DNA of 64,000 nt from an uncultured Bacteroidota bacterium (GCA_902550325.1 CACCYT010000001.1:1-64000), one strand, 5' to 3'. Numbered from the stretch's first letter, positions 9,036 to 19,950 are shown. Numbers and translations: made by a program. Notes: generated by a model from the letters alone, not told the origin.

Positions 9036-10808
9036 CTTTAATCTTTTCTCATAATTAGATTGATCTGGCTCTGGGCCATGTAATACCACACCGAGCGGGT
9101 TTACAACTGAAGATTGTGGAACAGATTCTAATCCAGAACCTTCTTTAAGTTCAGTAGACAAAATATTTGTAATGTCCGAGGATAAAACAAGGCCAAGTCT
9201 TTTATTTATGGAATCCTTCCTAACAATATTTTTAACGTGTTCTGATATTCTGATTTTATATTTAATTCCACGTTGGTCAGAGTCAACCTCAATTATTCCA
9301 CCATGATTAATTTTCTTTTCAGAACTTCTAGGGCCCTGCGTATCGTCAATGTAATAATCAACTAATGGTAAATTTGAGTCTAAATCGTATAGATATATTC
9401 TAAAAGGCTCTATTAAACCACCATTTAAATCAATAGTTTCACGATCTACATAAAATGTTAAATTAGCCTCATTAATTAACCATGGTCTTGATTTAATCTC
9501 TTCTAACAAATCATTGCCTTCGCTATCTTTAAACAAATCTATTTCTGCCATTAAACCTTCACCACCCTTTAAATAAATTTTAGAGAGATTATTTATTGAA
9601 TTTATATTGGTAATGATTTCAGATGAAAATAGATCTTTTTTAATCAGATTAATTTTATTACCAAAGAAAGTAATTATAAAATCCTCTGACTCTCTATCAA
9701 TAGTATCATCAGTCAAATCTTCCTCGGTGTTGTTTTTATTATATTTATCATATTCATAATTAATTACAATCTCTGATGAATCAAAATCTAAAATCATCAT
9801 TAGAGGGTCGGAAAAATCATAGGCATTTATAAATATTCCTTTGAAATACAAGTTAAAATTATCACTATTAGTTAAATCAACTGAGCCCTCTTTATCAATA
9901 AGTTTTGACTGAAAAAAATCAGAATTTAGTGGAACTCTAATTCTTGGAGATAATCTTTCTTTAACTTCTTCTGATTCATCAATATCAGTCGTTTCTGGGT
10001 CATCTTCTCTATAAATTACCAATTCATTTTTATCTATTTGGACCTCACCGTCAAAAAGAACTTGTCCAGCAAAGTTTTCCAGTATGTTGTTATCGTTGTA
10101 ATATCTTTGTCGAGTTTCAAAATTATTTGTTGGATCATATTCACGTAAATAATAGTCCATCTCTTGAATTTTAAGTTTGAATGCATCATCAAAATTCCCT
10201 AATAATGAATCCACATCATAAATTATAGCACCAGGATTTGGATTAACAGTATCATCGTCTTGTCCATCTGGAATTCCATCGCCATCTGTATCAGGATTTA
10301 AAGGATCTGTTCCATTAGCTCTTTCAACAGCATCGGATACACCATCACCATCACTATCACTGTTAACATCGTTGTCATCAACATCATAAGCGTCAATTAC
10401 ACCATCACCATCTCTATCATTTCTGTTCGTAAAGAAAGGTATGTCAAGATAAACACTATTTACCGACTCATTTTCTTGAATAACAGTAATATTTGCTGGA
10501 TCTCCAGAATTTTCTTTTTCTTGAGAAGCAATACCAAAAGCAGGATTGTATTGCGAAAGCTGTAATTGAGTAATAAAGGAAGATGTTGTAGCTCCAAAAA
10601 TATTATCTCTAATTTCACCAATTTGATATATAGGCAGGTTTGTAGTGTTGAAGGGGCTTATGGTTTTTTGAGATGCATAAACACCAATATTTTCTACTTT
10701 TGTTTCAAAGGAATCATCTTTTAGAATTTCTGTTCCAATAGAATTAAATTCTTTAGTACACGAAAACAAAAAAAATAATAAAGAAACTATTAAGAGTTTT
10801 TTATTCAT
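9003..10808 (-). CDS. DUF4270-like lipoprotein with thrombospondin type-3-like Ca-binding repeats
   Basis: Lipoprotein signal FFLFSCTKEF; DRDGDGVIDAYDVDDNDVNSDSDGDGVSDAVERANGTDPLNPDTDGDGIPDGQDDD repeat block; position beside the glycogen synthase-like gene and panC as in other Flavobacteriia. Confidence 0.8.
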   Translation of the reverse strand: MNKKLLIVSLLFFLFSCTKEFNSIGTEILKDDSFETKVENIGVYASQKTISPFNTTNLPIYQIGEIRDNIFGATTSSFITQLQLSQYNPAFGIASQEKENSGDPANITVIQENESVNSVYLDIPFFTNRNDRDGDGVIDAYDVDDNDVNSDSDGDGVSDAVERANGTDPLNPDTDGDGIPDGQDDDTVNPNPGAIIYDVDSLLGNFDDAFKLKIQEMDYYLREYDPTNNFETRQRYYNDNNILENFAGQVLFDGEVQIDKNELVIYREDDPETTDIDESEEVKERLSPRIRVPLNSDFFQSKLIDKEGSVDLTNSDNFNLYFKGIFINAYDFSDPLMMILDFDSSEIVINYEYDKYNKNNTEEDLTDDTIDRESEDFIITFFGNKINLIKKDLFSSEIITNINSINNLSKIYLKGGEGLMAEIDLFKDSEGNDLLEEIKSRPWLINEANLTFYVDRETIDLNGGLIEPFRIYLYDLDSNLPLVDYYIDDTQGPRSSEKKINHGGIIEVDSDQRGIKYKIRISEHVKNIVRKDSINKRLGLVLSSDITNILSTELKEGSGLESVPQSSVVNPLGVVLHGPEPDQSNYEKRLKLELFYSEIKN

Positions 10809-11622
10809 CTAACATGGAATTATAAAATTCTAAATATTTGTTTTCATAGTCATCGTCACTACTAGTACACTCCAAAGTTGGTATATCCTTTTTAATAAGT
10901 CCCTTAAATTCTTCTTTTACAGAATTAGATGTAAACACAACACCATCTGATTGAGTTAAGGATAATTTAAATAATTCCTCATAAGTTGGTGTTTTAAGTA
11001 AACTCAAGTTTTCATCTATAATCTCATCAAACTGAATTTTTTTGAGAAAATTTTTATCAAATTTTCCTGAAAGTCTATCCTCATAGATTGAAACAATTGT
11101 CTTTGTATTACTAAAAATAGGGTCATCTTTATAATAATGTTTAATATATAGAGGCACTAATGAAGAAATCCATCCATGAACATGAACTAAATTTGGAGCC
11201 CAATTTAATTTCTTAATAGTTTCAATGATACCCTTGGCATAGAAAATAGCTCTTTCATCATTATCTTTATAAAGATTCCCTTTATCATTAAAAAAAACAT
11301 TTCTCCCTTTGAAATAGTCCTCGCTATCAATAAAATATACTTGCATTCTTTCCTTAGGTATTGAAGCTACTTTAATTATCAAAGGCATATCCATATCATC
11401 GATAATTAAATTGATTCCTGAAAGCCTTATTACTTCATGTAACTGATGTCTCCTTTCGTTAATTACACCATATTTTGGAATAAATATTCTTGTCTGACCT
11501 TGATTATCATTTACAAGTTTAGGGAGTTTATATGTCATTGAGGAAAGCTCGGTTTGAGGCATATAGGGAATAACCTCTGAAGAAATAAATAAAATTTTCT
11601 TTCCTTTCATAAATCCTAACAT
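10801..11622 (-). CDS. Glycogen/starch synthase-like protein, N-terminal (GT5) domain only
   Basis: KKILFISSEVIPYMPQTELSSMTYKLPKLVNDNQGQTRIFIPKYG, NLVHVHGWISSLVPLYIKHYY. The track ORF to 11883 overruns into the divergent panC; start set at ATG 11622 (or 11610). Confidence 0.85.
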   Translation of the reverse strand: MLGFMKGKKILFISSEVIPYMPQTELSSMTYKLPKLVNDNQGQTRIFIPKYGVINERRHQLHEVIRLSGINLIIDDMDMPLIIKVASIPKERMQVYFIDSEDYFKGRNVFFNDKGNLYKDNDERAIFYAKGIIETIKKLNWAPNLVHVHGWISSLVPLYIKHYYKDDPIFSNTKTIVSIYEDRLSGKFDKNFLKKIQFDEIIDENLSLLKTPTYEELFKLSLTQSDGVVFTSNSVKEEFKGLIKKDIPTLECTSSDDDYENKYLEFYNSMLDE

Positions 11623-11698
11623 TAATAGGTTGTCAAAATTACAAAATTTATATAAGATTGACACCAAAGTATTAAGTTTGCATTCGAATTTGTATTTG

Positions 11699-12553
11699 AT
11701 GACTACAATCAGAAAACTTAAAGATTTAGAGGTTATATTAAATAAATCAAGTGAGAAAAAAGTTTTAGGCTTGGTTCCAACGATGGGTTCTTTGCACGAG
11801 GGACATATTTCACTTGTTAAAAGCGCAGTTAAATTATGTGACGAGGTTTGGGTTTCTATATTTGTAAACCCAACCCAATTCAATGATATTAATGATTATA
11901 AAAGATACCCCACTGACTTAAAAAAAGATATTGATAAAATTAAATCTACAGACCAAAATGTAAATATATTCATACCAAATATTGATGATATTTATGGATT
12001 AAAAATTTTCAAAGATAAATTTGATTTTCAAGATATTGGTAAGGTTTTAGAGGGTATTAAAAGACCTGGACACTTTGATGGAGTCGGCACAATTGTGAAA
12101 AAACTCTTTGAAATTTTTAAGCCTAGTCTTGTTTTTTTTGGAGAAAAAGATTTTCAACAAACTGTTATAGTACAAAAAATAATAGAAAATTATTTTGAAA
12201 ATATTAAAATGATTGTTTGTCCCACAGTTAGGTCTAAGGATGGTTTAGCATTAAGTTCCAGAAACTCTTTATTATCAAAACATGCAAAAAAGAATGTTTC
12301 AGTTATTTATGATTCATTGTTGTTTACAAAACAAAATTTTTATAAATTTTCAAGCGGAGAATTAAAGAACATAATCAAAAATAAAATTGAAAAAAATGAG
12401 GGATTTGTACTCGAATATTTTGAATTAAGATGTTCCAAAACCTTAAAGGTTTGTAGTAGAAAAAACATTAAAAATTGCTGTTGTAGAGCATTTATTTGTG
12501 TTGTGGTAGAAGATGTACGATTAATAGATAATTTAGTAATAAATGAAGATTGA
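11699..12553 (+). CDS. panC: Pantoate--beta-alanine ligase
   Basis: GLVPTMGSLHEGHISLVKSA, VSIFVNPTQFN, RPGHFDGVGTIVKKLFEI, FFGEKDFQQ. ATG at 11699 fits the family N-terminus better than the track start. Confidence 0.96.
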   Translation: MTTIRKLKDLEVILNKSSEKKVLGLVPTMGSLHEGHISLVKSAVKLCDEVWVSIFVNPTQFNDINDYKRYPTDLKKDIDKIKSTDQNVNIFIPNIDDIYGLKIFKDKFDFQDIGKVLEGIKRPGHFDGVGTIVKKLFEIFKPSLVFFGEKDFQQTVIVQKIIENYFENIKMIVCPTVRSKDGLALSSRNSLLSKHAKKNVSVIYDSLLFTKQNFYKFSSGELKNIIKNKIEKNEGFVLEYFELRCSKTLKVCSRKNIKNCCCRAFICVVVEDVRLIDNLVINED

Positions 12554-12887
12554 AGTTTTAAAATCAAAAATTCACAGAGTTAAAATTACTGGTGCTGAAA
12601 TTAATTATATTGGTAGTATTTCAATTGATGAGGCTTTAATGGATGCTTCAAACATTGTTGCTGGGGAAAAAGTTCAGGTATTAAGTTTAACTAACGGTGA
12701 AAGGTTGGAAACCTATGTAATAAAAGGTAAAAAAGGTTCCGGTGATATTTTTATTAATGGTCCAGCAGCAAAGAAAATTAATAAAGATGATGAGGTGATT
12801 ATAGTGAGCTATGCATTAATAGATTTTAATAATGCTAAAAGCTTTAATCCAACTATTATTTTTCCAAAAAAAGGAAATTCGATTTAA
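12543..12887 (+). CDS. panD: Aspartate 1-decarboxylase
   Basis: LKSKIHRVKITGAEINYIGSISIDEALMDA with the Gly-Ser self-cleavage site; immediately after panC. Confidence 0.97.
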   Translation: MKIEVLKSKIHRVKITGAEINYIGSISIDEALMDASNIVAGEKVQVLSLTNGERLETYVIKGKKGSGDIFINGPAAKKINKDDEVIIVSYALIDFNNAKSFNPTIIFPKKGNSI

Positions 12888-14240
12888 ATGATACCAACAC
12901 AAAAAATTTATAGTTGTAAAATTTGTGGTGCAAAATATCCAAAATGGTTAGGTCAATGCATTAAGTGCGGATCCTGGAACTCAATCGAGGAAGAATTTGT
13001 TAAGAAGAATCCTAAAAAGGATTTGATCAAATCTGATGGGGTTGTAAAAAAAATAACTGAAATTGAGAGTTTAGAAAATAAGAGGATAAGATTTAATGAC
13101 AATGAATTTAACAGAGTTTTAGGGAGCGGATTAGTTCGTGGCTCTGTGGTATTAATTTCTGGTGAACCAGGAATAGGTAAATCAACTATCTTATTGCAGA
13201 ATTCCATTAATTCACCAGAGAATGTCCTTTATGTTTCTGGTGAAGAAAGTGCTGAACAATTAAAACTTCGAGCAGAAAGAATTTCAGAAAACCCAAAAAA
13301 TTGCTACGTATTAACAGAAACTAATCTTGAAATAATATTAAAAAACATTAATAAAATTAAGCCTAGTATTGTTGTATTGGACTCAATACAAACAGTTCAA
13401 ACTGATTTATTTGATAACAGCCCAGGAAGTACAACCCAAATAAAAGAATGCGCAAGTATTTTAATTAAACTTGCTAAGAGTACTGGTATTCCTGTTTTAA
13501 TTGTAGGTCATATAACTAAAGATGGAAATATAGCTGGACCAAAAATGTTAGAGCACATGGTGGATACTGTTTTACATTTTGAAGGAGATAAACAACATCA
13601 ATTTAGGATTTTGCGTTCTAAAAAAAATAGGTTTGGATCAACTAATGAAATTGGAATTTATCAAATGAATGAAAAAGGTTTACAAATAGTAACAAATCCT
13701 AGTGAATTATTTGTTTCAAAAAAAGAAAACTCTGAGTCTGGTTCTGCGATTGCTGTTACTCTTGATGGTGATAGATCAATTATGATCGAGATACAAGCAT
13801 TGGTTAGTAGTGCTGTTTATGGAACTCCGCAAAGAATTTCAAATGGATTTAATTCCAAAAGATTGAATATGCTTTTAGCAATACTTGAAAAAAAAGCAGG
13901 ATTTAAAATTGGAGTAAAAGATGTTTTCATTAATATCACAGGTGGAATAAAAATAGAAGACACAGCCATTGATTTAGCAGTTGTGGCGGCAATACTGTCT
14001 TCAAACATTAATATTGCTATTAACAACGATACTTGTTTTTGTGCAGAAGTAGATCTTTCTGGAGAATTAAGAAGTGTAAGTAATATTGATAAACGTATTT
14101 CTGAAGCTGAAAGATTGGGTTATAAAAAAATTATTATATCCAATAATTCTAAAATTGGATATATTACTGACTCGATACAAACCCATAGATTGAAGAATCT
14201 TTCTCAAGTTGCTAAAGAAGTTTTTAGGGAGAAGGATTAG
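12888..14240 (+). CDS. radA: DNA repair protein RadA
   Basis: Zinc finger CKICGAKYPKWLGQCIKCGSWNS, Walker A SGEPGIGKST, KNRFGSTNEIG motif, Lon-like C-terminus. Confidence 0.97.
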   Translation: MIPTQKIYSCKICGAKYPKWLGQCIKCGSWNSIEEEFVKKNPKKDLIKSDGVVKKITEIESLENKRIRFNDNEFNRVLGSGLVRGSVVLISGEPGIGKSTILLQNSINSPENVLYVSGEESAEQLKLRAERISENPKNCYVLTETNLEIILKNINKIKPSIVVLDSIQTVQTDLFDNSPGSTTQIKECASILIKLAKSTGIPVLIVGHITKDGNIAGPKMLEHMVDTVLHFEGDKQHQFRILRSKKNRFGSTNEIGIYQMNEKGLQIVTNPSELFVSKKENSESGSAIAVTLDGDRSIMIEIQALVSSAVYGTPQRISNGFNSKRLNMLLAILEKKAGFKIGVKDVFINITGGIKIEDTAIDLAVVAAILSSNINIAINNDTCFCAEVDLSGELRSVSNIDKRISEAERLGYKKIIISNNSKIGYITDSIQTHRLKNLSQVAKEVFREKD

Positions 14241-15255
14241 GGATTTTATTATTTACTTGATTAATTTCGGAAATAATGTCATCTGAAAGTTTAACATCAG
14301 TACTATCAATATTTTCCTTTAATTGATCAATGGTTGTTGCACCAATAATATTACTTATTACAAATGGACGATCATTAACAAAAGCTAGTGATAGTTGAGT
14401 CAATGATAGATTGTTTTTTTGAGCAATTTCATTGTATAGTTTTGCAGCTTTAAAGGAATTTTCACTATTGTATCTTTTTAATCTAGGGAAAAGTTCCATT
14501 CTACTATTCTTTGGAATGTTTCCATCAAAATACTTTCCTGTTAGAACTCCAAAAGCTAAAGGTGAATAAGCCAAAAGACCAATAGATTCTCTTTTACATA
14601 TCTCAGAGCTTCCAATTTCGAATAATCTATTTAATAAAGAATAGGGATTTTGAACGGTAATCATTTTTGGGAGATCTCTTTTTGAGTATTCTAAAAACTT
14701 CATAATTCCCCAAGGGTTTTCATTAGATAAGCCTATGTATCTAATTTTTCCAACATCAATTAGACTCTTAAATTTTTCTAATATAATTTCAAAATTATCT
14801 TCCCATGAGTCATTAAAGTATTGGAAATTTCTATTTCCAAATGTATTTGTAATTCTCTCAGGCCAATGCAATTGATACAAGTCAATATAATCTGTTTTTA
14901 GGCGTTTTAAACTACCGTTTACAGCATCCTCAATTGAGGATCCTTTAAAGCCAGATTTTCTTATGTGTGCTGTGTAGTCACCTGGCCCTGCAATTTTCGT
15001 AGCTAAAATTACCTTGTCTCTTTTTTTAGACTTGTGAAACCAATTTCCAATTATTTCTTCAGTTATTGCGTATTTATCTGGACTTGCTGGAACTGGATAT
15101 AACTCTGCAGTATCAAAAAAATTAACTCCCCTGTCAATAGAATAATTCATCTGATCAAAAGCCTCATCTTGATTATTTTGTCTTCCCCAAGTCATTGTAC
15201 CCAAACAAATTTTACTAACCTTAATTTTAGTATTTGGTAAATAATTATAATCCAT
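14224..15255 (-). CDS. Aldo/keto reductase
   Basis: KICLGTMTWGRQNNQDEAFDQMNYSIDRGVNFFDTAELYP, YIDLYQLHWP, GLSNENPWG, IIGATTIDQLKENI. Confidence 0.95.
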   Translation of the reverse strand: MDYNYLPNTKIKVSKICLGTMTWGRQNNQDEAFDQMNYSIDRGVNFFDTAELYPVPASPDKYAITEEIIGNWFHKSKKRDKVILATKIAGPGDYTAHIRKSGFKGSSIEDAVNGSLKRLKTDYIDLYQLHWPERITNTFGNRNFQYFNDSWEDNFEIILEKFKSLIDVGKIRYIGLSNENPWGIMKFLEYSKRDLPKMITVQNPYSLLNRLFEIGSSEICKRESIGLLAYSPLAFGVLTGKYFDGNIPKNSRMELFPRLKRYNSENSFKAAKLYNEIAQKNNLSLTQLSLAFVNDRPFVISNIIGATTIDQLKENIDSTDVKLSDDIISEINQVNNKIPNPSP

Positions 15256-16019
15256 TATATTTTAATTTTTAATCCAACAGGACAATGATCGGAGTGATAT
15301 ACATCAGACAATATAAATGATTCCATTAAATTATTTTGCAATTCAAGTGAAGCTAATAAATAATCGATTCTCCAACCCTTATTATTCGATCTTGAGTTTG
15401 CTCTATAACTCCACCACGAATATTTGTGGGGAGAGGGATTAAAATATCTAAACGTGTCAATAAAACCATTATTAATAAACTTATCTAACCACTCTCTTTC
15501 CTCAGGTAAAAATCCTGATACTTTGGCGTTTCTAACGGGGTCATGAATGTCAATGGCATTATGGCAGATATTGTAGTCTCCTCCAATTATTAGATTTGGT
15601 ATCGATGCTTTTAAAGAGTTAATGTAGGAGGCAAAATCATCCATATATTTAAATTTGAATCCTAACCTGTCTATATTAGTTCCTGAGGGCAGATATAAAC
15701 TCATAACAGAAAATTTATCAAAATCAACCCTCAAATTCCTTCCCTCAAAATCCATGTAATCAATTCCTACACCATAGGCTATATTTTTTGGTTTGATCTT
15801 GGATATTATTCCAACTCCACTATAACCTTTTTTCTTTGCTGGGTACCAATAGCTATAATATCCTAATTCTTCGAAAATTGACGAATCGAATTGATCTTCA
15901 TTTGCCTTAATCTCTTGAAAACAAACTATATCTGGATTATAGTTTTTTAGCCAAGAAAATAGATCTTTTCTGATAGCTGCCCGAATTCCGTTAATGTTGT
16001 ATGAAATAATATTAATCAC
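15255..16019 (-). CDS. xth: Exodeoxyribonuclease III
   Basis: IISYNINGIRAAIRKDLFSWLKNYNPDIVCFQEIKA, GGDYNICHNAIDIHDP, GWRIDYLLAS, SDHCPVGLKI. Confidence 0.95.
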   Translation of the reverse strand: MINIISYNINGIRAAIRKDLFSWLKNYNPDIVCFQEIKANEDQFDSSIFEELGYYSYWYPAKKKGYSGVGIISKIKPKNIAYGVGIDYMDFEGRNLRVDFDKFSVMSLYLPSGTNIDRLGFKFKYMDDFASYINSLKASIPNLIIGGDYNICHNAIDIHDPVRNAKVSGFLPEEREWLDKFINNGFIDTFRYFNPSPHKYSWWSYRANSRSNNKGWRIDYLLASLELQNNLMESFILSDVYHSDHCPVGLKIKI

Positions 16020-17550
16020 CTCTTAGTAACCAATTGTTGATGTCAAGTGAATTATTTAAAAATTGCTCTAAGGTTTCAATATTGATTCTTTCCTGTTTCA
16101 TACTATCACGATCCCTTACCGTAATAGTATTGTCCTCCAAAGTTTGATGATCAATTGTTATACAATAAGGAGTTCCTATTGCGTCTTGCCTTCTATATCT
16201 TCTTCCGATGGCATCTTTATCATCATAAGTTGTACTGAACTTAAGTTTTAATTTTTCTTTAATTTCTTTTGTAATTTCAGGCAAGCCATCTTTTTTAAGT
16301 AATGGGAGAAAAGCACATTTATAGGGCGCTATAATTTTAGGTATTTTTAAAACTACTCTTTCCGAATCAGAATCAATTTTTTCAGAAACTAATGACGAGG
16401 AAAATACAGCTAAAAACATTCTATCAACGCCTATTGAGGTCTCTAAAACATATGGTGTATATTTTTTATTATCTATAGGATCAAAATATTTTATTTGCTT
16501 ATTTGAAAATTTTTCATGATTAGATAAATCAAAGTCAGTTCTAGAATGAATACCCTCCAATTCTTTAAATCCAAAAGGGAAATTAAATTCAATATCACAG
16601 GCTGCATCAGCATAATGTGCAAGTTTTTCATGATCATGAAATCTAAAAAGACTCTTATCAATTCCTAATGAAAGGTGCCAATCTAACCTTGTTTGTTTCC
16701 AGTACTCGTACCAATCTTTTTGTGAACCTGGTTTAATAAAGAATTGCATTTCCATTTGTTCAAATTCTCTCATTCTAAAAATAAATTGCCTAGCTATAAT
16801 TTCATTTCTAAAAGCTTTACCAATTTGAGCAATGCCAAAAGGTATTTTCAATCTGCCAGTTTTTTGGACGTTTAAATAATTTAAAAATATTCCCTGAGCT
16901 GTTTCTGGTCTTAAAAAAAGATCACTTGAGTTAGAGTCTGTGGCACCAATCTGAGTTTTAAACATTAGGTTAAATTGTTTTACATCAGTCCAATTTTTTG
17001 TACCTGATACAGGACAGACTATCTCACAATCCACTATGATTTTCTTGAGTTCTTCTAAATCATCATTTTTTAGAGCATCACTAAATCTTAATAATATTTG
17101 ATTTATATTATCTCTGATTTTTAAAACCTTTGGATTGGTTTTTAAAAATGTTTCTTTATTGAAGGTGTCACCAAATCTTTTTTCTTGCTTTTTTTGTTCT
17201 TTTAAAATTTTAGATTCACATTTAGTAATGTAATCTTCAATTAAATTATCTGCTCTATACCTTTTTTTTGAATCTTTATTGTCAATAAGTGGGTCATTAA
17301 AAGCATCAATATGGCCACTAGCCTTCCAAGTTGTAGGATGTGAGAAAATTGAAGAGTCAACACCAACAATATTGTCATTTAATTGAACCATTGATTTCCA
17401 CCAATAATCTTTAATATTATTTTTAAGTAGTACACCGTTTTGGGCATAATCGTATACGGCACTTAAGCCATCATAAATTTCACTTGACTGAAAAATAAAT
17501 CCATATTCTTTTGAATGAGAAATTATTTTTTTAAAATGATCAGATGACAT
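16012..17550 (-). CDS. glyS: Glycyl-tRNA synthetase (single chain)
   Basis: GFIFQSSEIYDGLSAVYDYAQNGVLLKNNIKDYWWK, LRPETAQGIFLNYLNVQKTGRLKIPFGIAQIGKAFRNEI. Confidence 0.97.
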   Translation of the reverse strand: MSSDHFKKIISHSKEYGFIFQSSEIYDGLSAVYDYAQNGVLLKNNIKDYWWKSMVQLNDNIVGVDSSIFSHPTTWKASGHIDAFNDPLIDNKDSKKRYRADNLIEDYITKCESKILKEQKKQEKRFGDTFNKETFLKTNPKVLKIRDNINQILLRFSDALKNDDLEELKKIIVDCEIVCPVSGTKNWTDVKQFNLMFKTQIGATDSNSSDLFLRPETAQGIFLNYLNVQKTGRLKIPFGIAQIGKAFRNEIIARQFIFRMREFEQMEMQFFIKPGSQKDWYEYWKQTRLDWHLSLGIDKSLFRFHDHEKLAHYADAACDIEFNFPFGFKELEGIHSRTDFDLSNHEKFSNKQIKYFDPIDNKKYTPYVLETSIGVDRMFLAVFSSSLVSEKIDSDSERVVLKIPKIIAPYKCAFLPLLKKDGLPEITKEIKEKLKLKFSTTYDDKDAIGRRYRRQDAIGTPYCITIDHQTLEDNTITVRDRDSMKQERINIETLEQFLNNSLDINNWLLRGD

Positions 17551-17624
17551 AAAGCAAAAATACTATATCTAAATAAAAGATAAGATAGTATTTTTCAAAA
17601 TAAACTTTTTAATTTGTATAATAT

Positions 17625-19202
17625 ATGATTAAGAAAGTTTTTCTGATTTCAATCATTTTTTTTGTCATTGGGTGTGCGAAACGAGGAACACCAGATGGTG
17701 GACCAAAAGATGAGGACCCACCTGTTTTACTAAGAGCTCAACCTGCCAATAATTCTTCAAATTTTGATTCAGAAAAAATCAGGATTTATTTTGATGAATA
17801 TGTAAAGCTTGAAAAAATAAATTCTCAATTAATTGTCTCTCCACCGATTGAAAAATCTGGATACTCCATCTTCCCACAGGGTGGTGCTTCAAAATTTATT
17901 GATATTGAGCTAAAAGATAGCCTAATGAAAAACTCTACTTACTCATTTAATTTTGGTCAAGCATTAGTTGACAATAATGAGGGCAACCCATTACCATTTT
18001 TCAAATATGTTTTTTCAACAGGCAGTTATGTGGACTCTCTCGAAATTTCGGGCAATGTAAATGATAGCTATAATATAGATACTGATGAATTTATTACCAT
18101 GATGTTATATCCAATTGACAGTCTGTACAATGATTCAATAATTTATAACGGTAAGCCACTTTATGTCTCAAACACATTAGACAGCACCAACTTTAAATTT
18201 ACTAACCTCAAAATGGGCACTTATAATTTGATAGCAATTAAAGACTACAATAATAATTACAGATATGATCCACTAACAGAAAAAATAGCATTTAATGAAA
18301 CTTTTATTTCCATTCCAAATGATTCTCTCTTCAACTTAAATGTCTTTAAGGAGACCCCAGAGTTTAAAATTTTTAAACCATTTCAAGAAAATGAGAATAG
18401 AATAAACTTTGGTTTTCAGGGTGAAGTTGAGAACTTAGATATACAAATTAAATCTTTAAATAATTTAAATAATGTCGTGACGTTTGATAAGGAAAAGGAT
18501 ACATTATATTTTTGGCTTGAGAATTCCAATTATGATTCTTTGAATTTTGAAATTAAAAATAAAACCTATAAAAAAGATTTTGTTTTTAAATTTCAAAAAA
18601 AGGAACTAGGTAAAGATTCTTTACAGTTAAAACAACAATCAAAAATTCTAGAACTATCCGATAAATTAATATTAGAGTCCACTACACCAGTGACTAAGAT
18701 TGATAACAACAAAATACAGGTTTTTAATAGAGATTCATTGCCGGTATTATTCAAAACTAAAGTAGATAATTATACAAAAATTATTATAGATTTTGAGGTT
18801 CTACCAAACGACAGCTACTACATTAATATAACACCTAATGCTATTGTTGATCTGTTTCAAAAAACAACCGATAGCCTAAAATTTACTTTTAAAACAAAAA
18901 AAATTTCTGAATATGGAAAAATTTTTTTCAATCCAATTCAGAAAAATTATCCTTTAATAATTGATTTAATTAATATGAAGGGAGAAGTAATTGATACGCA
19001 ATATCTAGCATTTGCATCTGAAAATTGTGTTTTTGAAAATATAGTTCCTGGAGAATACAATATTAGGGTAGTTGAAGATAAGAATGAGAACAAAAAAAGG
19101 GATACTGGAAATTTCCTAGAAAAAATTCAACCTGAAAAAGTTTACTTCAATAATGAAATTATAAAGGTTAGAGCAAATTGGGTAATTAGAGAAAGTTTTT
19201 AA
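17625..19202 (+). CDS. Lipoprotein with N-terminal Ig-like (SbsA-type) domain
   Basis: Lipobox VIGCAKRGTPDGGPKDEDPPVLLRAQPANNSSNFDSEKIRIYFDEYVKL, typical of the Bacteroidota Ig-like domain family. Confidence 0.8.
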   Translation: MIKKVFLISIIFFVIGCAKRGTPDGGPKDEDPPVLLRAQPANNSSNFDSEKIRIYFDEYVKLEKINSQLIVSPPIEKSGYSIFPQGGASKFIDIELKDSLMKNSTYSFNFGQALVDNNEGNPLPFFKYVFSTGSYVDSLEISGNVNDSYNIDTDEFITMMLYPIDSLYNDSIIYNGKPLYVSNTLDSTNFKFTNLKMGTYNLIAIKDYNNNYRYDPLTEKIAFNETFISIPNDSLFNLNVFKETPEFKIFKPFQENENRINFGFQGEVENLDIQIKSLNNLNNVVTFDKEKDTLYFWLENSNYDSLNFEIKNKTYKKDFVFKFQKKELGKDSLQLKQQSKILELSDKLILESTTPVTKIDNNKIQVFNRDSLPVLFKTKVDNYTKIIIDFEVLPNDSYYINITPNAIVDLFQKTTDSLKFTFKTKKISEYGKIFFNPIQKNYPLIIDLINMKGEVIDTQYLAFASENCVFENIVPGEYNIRVVEDKNENKKRDTGNFLEKIQPEKVYFNNEIIKVRANWVIRESF

Positions 19203-19949
19203 TTATTTCTTCAAACTTGCTTTAGCATATTCGTTATTTAATTTTGCTATATAATCAAGAGAGATTCCCTTGGGACATTCAACATGACATGCACCAGTAT
19301 TTGTACAATTACCAAAACCCTCTAAATCCATTTGTTTAACCATATTTAAAACCCTGTCAGTTGCTTCAACTTTTCCTTGTGGAAGTAAAGAAAACTGAGA
19401 AACTTTAGCTGAAACAAATAGCATGGCTGATGAATTTTTACAGGTTGCAACACAAGCACCACATCCTATACATGTTGCTGCATCAAATGCTTTATCAGCA
19501 TTTTCTTTTTCAATAGGAATTGTATTTGCATCGAGGGTATTTCCAGATGTATTAATTGAAATATATCCACCCGCTTGTTGAATTCTGTCAAATGCTGTTC
19601 TGTCAACAACAAGATCCTTAATGATTGGAAAAGCTCTAGACCTAAAAGGTTCTATATATATTGTATCACCGTCTTTAAATTTACGCATATGCAATTGACA
19701 TGTGGTTACACCGCGATCTGGCCCATGTGGTTCACCGTTTATAAACATTGAGCATGACCCACAAATTCCTTCCCTACAATCATGATCAAAAGCAACAGGA
19801 TCTCCTCCCTCAAGCACTATTTTTTCATTAAGTACATCCATCATTTCTAGAAATGACATGTCCTCGCTTATTTTGTCAATTTCATAATTAACGATTTTTC
19901 CCTTTTCTTTAGAGTCTTTCTGTCTCCATATTTTCAAAAATAATTTCAT
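19203..19949 (-). CDS. sdhB: Succinate dehydrogenase/fumarate reductase iron-sulfur subunit
   Basis: [63 protein letters not shown]. Confidence 0.97.
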   Translation of the reverse strand: MKLFLKIWRQKDSKEKGKIVNYEIDKISEDMSFLEMMDVLNEKIVLEGGDPVAFDHDCREGICGSCSMFINGEPHGPDRGVTTCQLHMRKFKDGDTIYIEPFRSRAFPIIKDLVVDRTAFDRIQQAGGYISINTSGNTLDANTIPIEKENADKAFDAATCIGCGACVATCKNSSAMLFVSAKVSQFSLLPQGKVEATDRVLNMVKQMDLEGFGNCTNTGACHVECPKGISLDYIAKLNNEYAKASLKK

Positions 19950-19950
19950 T

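Noticed and set aside
10240-10440. Asp-rich repeat tract in the DUF4270-like gene as a possible CRISPR/minisatellite
   Set aside because: Explained by coding for thrombospondin type-3-like DxDGDGVxD repeats.
11623-11883. N-terminal 87 aa of the track ORF for the glycogen synthase-like gene
   Set aside because: Lies opposite the panC 5' region and precedes the family N-terminus KKILFISSEV; start reassigned to 11622 or 11610.
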